From Leptospiraceae bacterium (GTDB taxonomy: Bacteria > Spirochaetota > Leptospiria > Turneriellales > Turneriellaceae): DNA of 10,773 bases. Location: contig JANWWX010000021.1 in assembly GCA_025057195.1 (NCBI GenBank), forward strand, positions 1 to 10,773. The letters run 5' to 3'. The notes beneath the pieces were generated by a model. It saw only the letters and a program-made list of their open reading frames with translations, ran no database searches and was not told where the DNA came from. Below, piece by piece: positions 7,401-10,773 of this stretch (its first letter is position 1; each line of letters starts with the position of its first letter). A program made the position numbers and the translations under genes.

Positions 7401-7781
7401 TTTTACAAGGCGATTGCACAAGCACAGAACACTGAGGAATTCCTCGCCATCCGCGAGGCACTGCTCGATCGCTTTGGTCCACCACCGGCAGTGGTCGAGT
7501 GCATGCTGCTTTGTGAAGAAATCCGACACATCGCTTGCGCACTGCGTTTGGAAAAACTTGCTTTGGATAACGAAGAAATGGTAGTTTATGCCATTGTCTC
7601 TGCTGAGCACCGGCTCGACCTGCAAAAACTCACACAACTTTTGTCGAAAGACCACCGCATCGCGCTGGATCGGCGCGACGCCCGGCGCATCAACTTTAGC
7701 ATCCCACAAGAGCCGCAGCTCAACTTTTTCCGTGAATTGCGCGGCATCCTGCGCAGGCTGGCGGCAGAAGAGGGCAAATAG
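4428..7781 (+). CDS. mfd: Transcription-repair coupling factor (DNA translocase)
   Basis: This 1117-residue protein (E. coli Mfd is 1148) frees RNA polymerase stalled at DNA lesions and recruits UvrA. Domains run in the normal order. A degenerate UvrB-like region occupies about 1-320, with the RPGTFCVKGSIIDFFPP segment at 171-187. The RNA-polymerase-interacting domain is at about 445-510 (EGDYVVHVNYGIARF). The RecG-like motor has Walker A GDVGFGKT (K603), DEEQ (698-701), TATPIPRTLHMAL, GRVGRS (from 870) and the TRG region LEIRGAGNLLG. A C-terminal regulatory domain follows from about 965. The ATG at 4428 begins a conserved-length N-terminus, and the frame's longer extension back to 4299 lies wholly inside trmL. 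No good ribosome binding site precedes 4428, so coupling with trmL is likely. Confidence 0.95.
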   Translation: MRPKIPEIIQESLAPHLTKIHSGCGITLPASLWPWLAFFAYQSVPEDASRMLWLVPDDASALGFVRAWEALQRFVGSRANIAGLVSWGVIPYSFSAPDKEKEYQRTRAELLIRSQMPCLVVASAEGMTNYIATGSSGTGALHIARGKPCSRSAVIEMLIASGYQEEHPVMRPGTFCVKGSIIDFFPPDEDEPIRLDFFGDTVESIRVFSHETQRSLESRDTVRIAPLRPDTTGLEIAIRDFLKNRAAENLPGFLASGGCNLAGYADFYPVLRQCTDLATLWQDRLFACAPEKITSRLDILYQERDYLYTRCQHPLKIAPEKLFPAKTTLLQFLAKAVALKEPVAAEESAFMPAPVFGGRLALLRDFIERHPNKKIYFFIESPHQKERLTNALKEVAIPEILHCYYPNGFSNENFVLLTENDVFGRVVRKYTPDKAISRIIESYTDLKEGDYVVHVNYGIARFNGLCRMRVQNTERDFLELVFAENAKLFVPLDQLQLVHKYIGATENPRLDYLGKKSSWAKTRARVRRMVDSIAQELIELYAKRREQKGYAFPPDTSFQHDFEAAFPHTETEHQLAAIQAIKADMESDRPMDRLVCGDVGFGKTEVAIRAAFKAAMAGRQVAVLCPTTILAFQHYRTFSERFKGYPVRIDYLSRFRSDREVAAIKKDLAEGKIDIIIGTHALLSDDIRYRALGLLVVDEEQRFGVEHKEKLRRLKTNIDCLTLTATPIPRTLHMALSGIRELSVIETPPADRRKIETHVLEESEEILHFAIQRELERGGQVYFLHNKVKTIHEQAAHIRRLFPQSRVAVLHGQMPEDAIEEIMIDFYGHAYDILVSTTIIESGIDIPNVNTLIVRNAHEFGLSQLYQLKGRVGRSARQAYAYFFYPPGALKTLTPEAQRRLEVLAEYDDLGAGFRIALKDLEIRGAGNLLGREQSGEIMEVGFELYAQMLEEKIRELRGQKIEQEFHTTVVLPCDWYFPDDYIADTRSKMEFYKAIAQAQNTEEFLAIREALLDRFGPPPAVVECMLLCEEIRHIACALRLEKLALDNEEMVVYAIVSAEHRLDLQKLTQLLSKDHRIALDRRDARRINFSIPQEPQLNFFRELRGILRRLAAEEGK
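4441..4460. repeat. Perfect inverted repeat over the trmL stop and early mfd codons
   Basis: Arms TTCCTGAA (4441-4448) and TTCAGGAA (4453-4460) are exact reverse complements around a 4-nt spacer. The left arm contains the trmL TGA stop, and the repeat begins 13 nt after the mfd start. As RNA it would be a compact 8-bp hairpin; as DNA it is a dyad of the sort some repressors bind. No U-run follows, so it is not an intrinsic terminator. Its role, if any, is unknown. Confidence 0.5.
4469..4502. repeat. Second inverted repeat within early mfd
   Basis: CCCACACC (4469-4476) and GGTGTGGG (4495-4502) are exact reverse complements around an 18-nt spacer, only 8 nt after the preceding repeat. The stem would be GC-rich but the loop is long. 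No U-run follows. The repeat lies in codons about 14-25 of mfd, in the least conserved N-terminal part. Confidence 0.4.
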
Positions 7782-7786
7782 CTATT
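7777..7786. repeat. Palindrome formed by two abutting convergent stop codons
   Basis: AATAGCTATT is a perfect 10-bp palindrome. It carries the TAG of mfd (7779-7781) on the plus strand and the TAG of the FecR-domain gene (7784-7782) on the minus strand. No base lies between the two genes, so any transcription terminator for either must lie inside the opposing coding sequence. I see no convincing GC-rich hairpin with a T-run right here. Confidence 0.6.
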
Positions 7787-9323
7787 GCGCCTCGACCGAT
7801 TTGACCCGGGGCGGGCCAGGTAGATCCTTGCGCCGGATCGTCACCTGACGCAGCGGACTCTGCCACACCCAGTTATCGGAGGCTTTGCCGCTGACCGCAT
7901 AGAAAAAAGTGCCAGGTGGTAGGGATAATGTCGCGCGGTTTTTGCCGCGCACGCTTTTTTTCAAAATCGGCTGTTTTTTTTGTGCATCCGCAAAAACTTC
8001 CACCGTATATGCCGTATCTTTTTTGTTCGGTTTCCATTCGACTGCGAACGTGGCCCGTGCGGCATCGGGCTCAAGCCAAATTTCCTCCGGCGCACCGACG
8101 GAAAGCAATGCTTTTTTTTCGCCTTCTTGGTCGGCATTCTGCTTCAGCCGGGCTGATTTTTCTTTGCCTTGCGCTTTTTCTGGCAACTGTGCCGATGCCA
8201 AAAGCCCATCCTGCTCGGAGACCACGAAATGCGATTTCAAGCTGCGGTTTTTTTCCGGCAAACTGACACGCCAGTAATACTTACCTGGCTTGAGTTTGGG
8301 CACAGCATAGCTATTTTCTATTTTTTCCGCGCGTGTGATCACCGGATTAAAATCGGGACTCTGTGATAGCTCGACGGTCGCAGGTCCTCCCTGCCAGCGC
8401 AACACCAGTGTCTCTGCCTGATTGGTGGGTACAAGCTCACCCTGACGGGGGGCTACCAGCTCGAGCCCTGCACTTGGCCTGATCCGGAATGTGCCAGTGC
8501 CCGAGGATATGAGCTTGTTTTGTGCCAGGCAGGTGGCGCGCCAATAGTACGTGCCATGGGGGAGTTTTTCGCGATGCGTGCTACCTTTGGCAACCTTGAT
8601 TATGCGCTCAGTCTTGTCACCCGACTTGAGGTGGATGTTGCAGTCGCGGCTTTCCGGCGGCGCTTCAAACACAAAATCGACGGGACGGTTTGGGTCATCG
8701 AAGACAATTTCTTGCGGCGGCGATTTTAATCGGATCTCCGTTCTGGTTTTTTGGAACTCATCTCCCTTTTTTTCGACAATCTCTCCCGACTCGGCAATGG
8801 TTTTTTTATTCCCTTGTGCAATCTTTGCCCGACCCTCTTTGACATCGACAGAAAGCTCTTTGCCACGGCTCGCCACCTGCGCGCGGCCTTTTTCCAGCTC
8901 GATGGTACTGCCGTCTGCAGCGCGGATCACGCCTTTCCCTGATTGCCGCGTATCGGCTTGGATGTTGCCCTCGCGCAGCGTGAGCATTGTGCCCTCCGCG
9001 GGGTCCTCAATTTCCACTAAGCTTTCCGGATCGATCTCGACACGCGCACCGTTTTTGAAACTGAGCCGCGCATCGGAATTTTCTTGCGTCATGATCCAGT
9101 CGTAAGCATAAACCGGCGTTTTTGGTTCGACGTCTTCCCAGACCATACGGTCAGCAAATTTCCGCTGCACCTGGCGGTACTTATACTCGACCTCTCCCAC
9201 AGGTTGCGCCTCGCCTTTGAGTCCAGAACGACGCCGCCAGTGGCACTGCAGCAGGTAGAGCAGCAAGGCCACTGCCAGGAGCAGCAGTGCAGTGACAATT
9301 TTGTCGCGCCGGCTGAGTACCAT
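7782..9323 (-). CDS. FecR-domain membrane protein with Fn3/Ig-like repeats
   Basis: This 513-residue protein has a short basic N-terminus (LSRRDK), one hydrophobic segment at about 9-26 and basic residues after it (HWRRR). It is probably a single-pass protein with its bulk outside the cytoplasm; Q before C27 does not fit a lipobox. Residues about 65-190 look like a FecR domain: ARLSFKNGARVEIDPES (85-101), then LREGNIQADT and short beta-strand repeats ending near SGEIVEKKG. Three Fn3/Ig-like units follow, each with a related strand: LPHGTYYWRAT (254-264), LKPGKYYWRVS (344-354) and LPPGTFFYAVS (468-478). A charged linker at 376-405 separates the last two. FecR domains are known from iron-signalling regulators, but here no sigma factor or TonB receptor is nearby, so that role should not be assumed. 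The ATG overlaps the cyclase stop by one base (TGATG), indicating coupled expression. Confidence 0.78.
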   Translation of the reverse strand: MVLSRRDKIVTALLLLAVALLLYLLQCHWRRRSGLKGEAQPVGEVEYKYRQVQRKFADRMVWEDVEPKTPVYAYDWIMTQENSDARLSFKNGARVEIDPESLVEIEDPAEGTMLTLREGNIQADTRQSGKGVIRAADGSTIELEKGRAQVASRGKELSVDVKEGRAKIAQGNKKTIAESGEIVEKKGDEFQKTRTEIRLKSPPQEIVFDDPNRPVDFVFEAPPESRDCNIHLKSGDKTERIIKVAKGSTHREKLPHGTYYWRATCLAQNKLISSGTGTFRIRPSAGLELVAPRQGELVPTNQAETLVLRWQGGPATVELSQSPDFNPVITRAEKIENSYAVPKLKPGKYYWRVSLPEKNRSLKSHFVVSEQDGLLASAQLPEKAQGKEKSARLKQNADQEGEKKALLSVGAPEEIWLEPDAARATFAVEWKPNKKDTAYTVEVFADAQKKQPILKKSVRGKNRATLSLPPGTFFYAVSGKASDNWVWQSPLRQVTIRRKDLPGPPRVKSVEAQ

Positions 9324-10773
9324 CAGAGTTCTAGTTTTTTCTGTGGATAAAGTCCTGTCAACTTGTGTAGTTCATTCAAAGTCTTCGGTGCTGCAGGGTC
9401 GCCCAGCCGACCGAGCACAGCATAGACGCGCTGCGCTTCGGATTTGCCCTTGACTAGTACCCGCTTGAGCGGGATGCAGGCAAACTGCTTTTTGACCAAG
9501 TCATAAGTTGATTGTGCTATTAGGATGTCGGCACCAAAAAATTTGGTCAAGCCTTCCAGGCGGGAGGCGAGGTTGACGGTATCCCCGATGACCGTATATT
9601 CCAGCCGGTTTTCAGAGCCAATCTGCCCGGCCAGCACCTCACCGGTATTGATGCCAATGCCAATGCGGATTGCGGGTTTACCGCGGCCACCGCGCTTGCG
9701 ATTAAATTCTAACAGCGCTTGCCGCATACCGAGTGCAGCGGCCACTGCATTTTCCACATCGTTGTCGCGACTTACGGGAGCACCCCATACCGCCATGATC
9801 GCGTCGCCAATGAATTTATCCACAATGCCGCCGTTTTGGTGGATGACTTCGACCATGAGCGAAAGGTACTCGTTGAGGAAAGCGACGACTTCAGCAGGGT
9901 TGAGTTTTTCGGAAATGGTGGTGAAAGAGCGGATGTCGCTAAATAGCACAGTGGCGGTTTTGAGTTCACCGCCCAATGCCAGATCGCCGCGCAAGACCAT
10001 GCGCGCGACTTCTTCATTGACGAATTTGCCGAAAGCTCCTTTGAGCTGCTCGCGCTCGCGCAGGCCTTCGGTCATTTCGTTGAAAGCCTGAGCGAGCTCG
10101 CCTACCTCGTCGCGCGATGAGGCTTCCACGCGCGTGTCGTATTGTCCTGCGCGCACACGGTTTGTTGCCTCGACCAAACTTTTTAGGGGATCGGAAATCG
10201 TGCGCGAAAAAAAATAGATGAAAAGCACTGCCAGACAAAGGATGATGAGCGCGATTAAAATGGTGGTAATGCGTGCCCAGCGGACGCCTTCAAAGGCGAT
10301 GCCTTCGTTGACCGTGGTAATTAAAATAGCTCCCGAGTTGAGTTTACGGAAACTGCCGTATTCATGTTCACCGTTCCAGGCGTAGCGCAAAACTCCGGTG
10401 CCAATATTTTTTTCTGAGAGGCGGAATGCCGCATCGACTGCTGGATGGTTTGCCATATCCTGGTATGGTTTGAAGCGCCGGCTTTCGGAGTGTGCCACCA
10501 GGCGCTTATCAGGATCCACCAGCATCGCAGCATAAAGCGAAACTGCGCTGCCTTTGGTTTTGACCGCGGCCAAAAGGGCATTGAGTGCATCTCCGGCAAG
10601 CAGGGCAACCAATGCGCGCTCGCTGCCTTTGGCTATAAAGGGCACTGCGAAAAACCAAAGATGCAATTCTGCCGAATCCACTGCCCGCAATAGGCTTTTG
10701 CCGCTGCGCAGCGCCGCTGTATCGCCCTTGTGGAAGGCAAAGAATTTTGCCACGCGGGCGGGATTGAGCCGGT
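9323..10773 (-). CDS. Class III adenylate cyclase with HAMP domain (5'-partial)
   Basis: The enzyme should make cyclic AMP from ATP. The frame remains open to the right edge, so its N-terminus, probably with a first membrane segment, is missing; residues are counted from the GTG at 10753. Residues 1-158 look like the latter part of an extracytoplasmic Cache-like sensor (AAMLVDPDKRLVAHSESRRF at 75-94; GTGVLRYAWNGEHEYGSFRK at 118-137). A membrane segment lies at about 162-182 and a HAMP linker at about 183-235. The catalytic domain spans about 262-447. Metal-binding D273 (FSDIRSFT) and D317 (FIGDAIMAVWG), purine-recognition K313 and D391, and transition-state N394 and R398 (GDTVNLASRLE) are all present. 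It should be active and favour ATP over GTP. It is followed with a 1-nt overlap by the FecR-domain gene. The extracellular signal is unknown. Confidence 0.9.
   Translation of the reverse strand, partial: RLNPARVAKFFAFHKGDTAALRSGKSLLRAVDSAELHLWFFAVPFIAKGSERALVALLAGDALNALLAAVKTKGSAVSLYAAMLVDPDKRLVAHSESRRFKPYQDMANHPAVDAAFRLSEKNIGTGVLRYAWNGEHEYGSFRKLNSGAILITTVNEGIAFEGVRWARITTILIALIILCLAVLFIYFFSRTISDPLKSLVEATNRVRAGQYDTRVEASSRDEVGELAQAFNEMTEGLREREQLKGAFGKFVNEEVARMVLRGDLALGGELKTATVLFSDIRSFTTISEKLNPAEVVAFLNEYLSLMVEVIHQNGGIVDKFIGDAIMAVWGAPVSRDNDVENAVAAALGMRQALLEFNRKRGGRGKPAIRIGIGINTGEVLAGQIGSENRLEYTVIGDTVNLASRLEGLTKFFGADILIAQSTYDLVKKQFACIPLKRVLVKGKSEAQRVYAVLGRLGDPAAPKTLNELHKLTGLYPQKKLEL

Noticed and set aside
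9241..9300. Lipoprotein signal at C27 of the FecR-domain protein
   Set aside because: The sequence before the cysteine is LLQ. Glutamine at -1 does not fit even a relaxed spirochaete lipobox, so a plain membrane anchor is likelier.
10751..10753. GTG at 10753 as the true start of the cyclase
   Set aside because: The frame remains open to the right edge, and a start here would leave an extracytoplasmic sensor without a preceding membrane segment.

Overview
This is a fully coding chromosomal window from a Gram-negative-type bacterium with GC content a little above 50% by eye. The gene mix suggests a spirochaete (Treponema- or Leptospirales-like): a FecR-domain membrane protein coupled to a HAMP/class III adenylate cyclase, beside housekeeping genes in an unusual order. 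That assignment is an inference with low to moderate confidence. No tRNA, rRNA, CRISPR array, insertion sequence or phage gene is visible, and no stretch lacks a gene.

Left block, plus strand (3 to 7781). Five genes are packed head to tail, each overlapping the next. First comes a 5'-incomplete fusion of an AGCS-type (sodium:alanine/glycine symporter-like) membrane protein with a complete phosphatidylserine decarboxylase. It is followed by pyrroline-5-carboxylate reductase (proC), a strongly diverged thiamine-monophosphate kinase homologue (thiL-like), a TrmL-type SPOUT tRNA 2'-O-methyltransferase, and the transcription-repair coupling factor Mfd. The overlaps are 4, 1, 20 and 20 bp, so translation is probably coupled and the genes are probably co-transcribed from a promoter left of the window. 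The products serve unrelated processes (membrane lipid, proline, thiamine, tRNA modification, DNA repair). The block therefore looks like a compact housekeeping operon rather than one pathway.

Right block, minus strand (7782 to the right edge). A class III adenylate cyclase (5'-incomplete, with an extracytoplasmic sensor region, one visible TM segment, HAMP and a catalytic domain) is followed by a membrane-anchored FecR-domain protein with three Fn3/Ig-like repeats. They overlap by 1 nt and probably form a signalling/envelope pair. This block converges on mfd, and the two stop codons abut with no base between them.

The main points for a second look are the transporter-phosphatidylserine decarboxylase fusion, the eroded motifs of the ThiL-like protein, two perfect inverted repeats at the start of mfd, and the cyclase/FecR pair. 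I found no clear multi-gene system that I would call new. The fusion protein is the best candidate for something undescribed.
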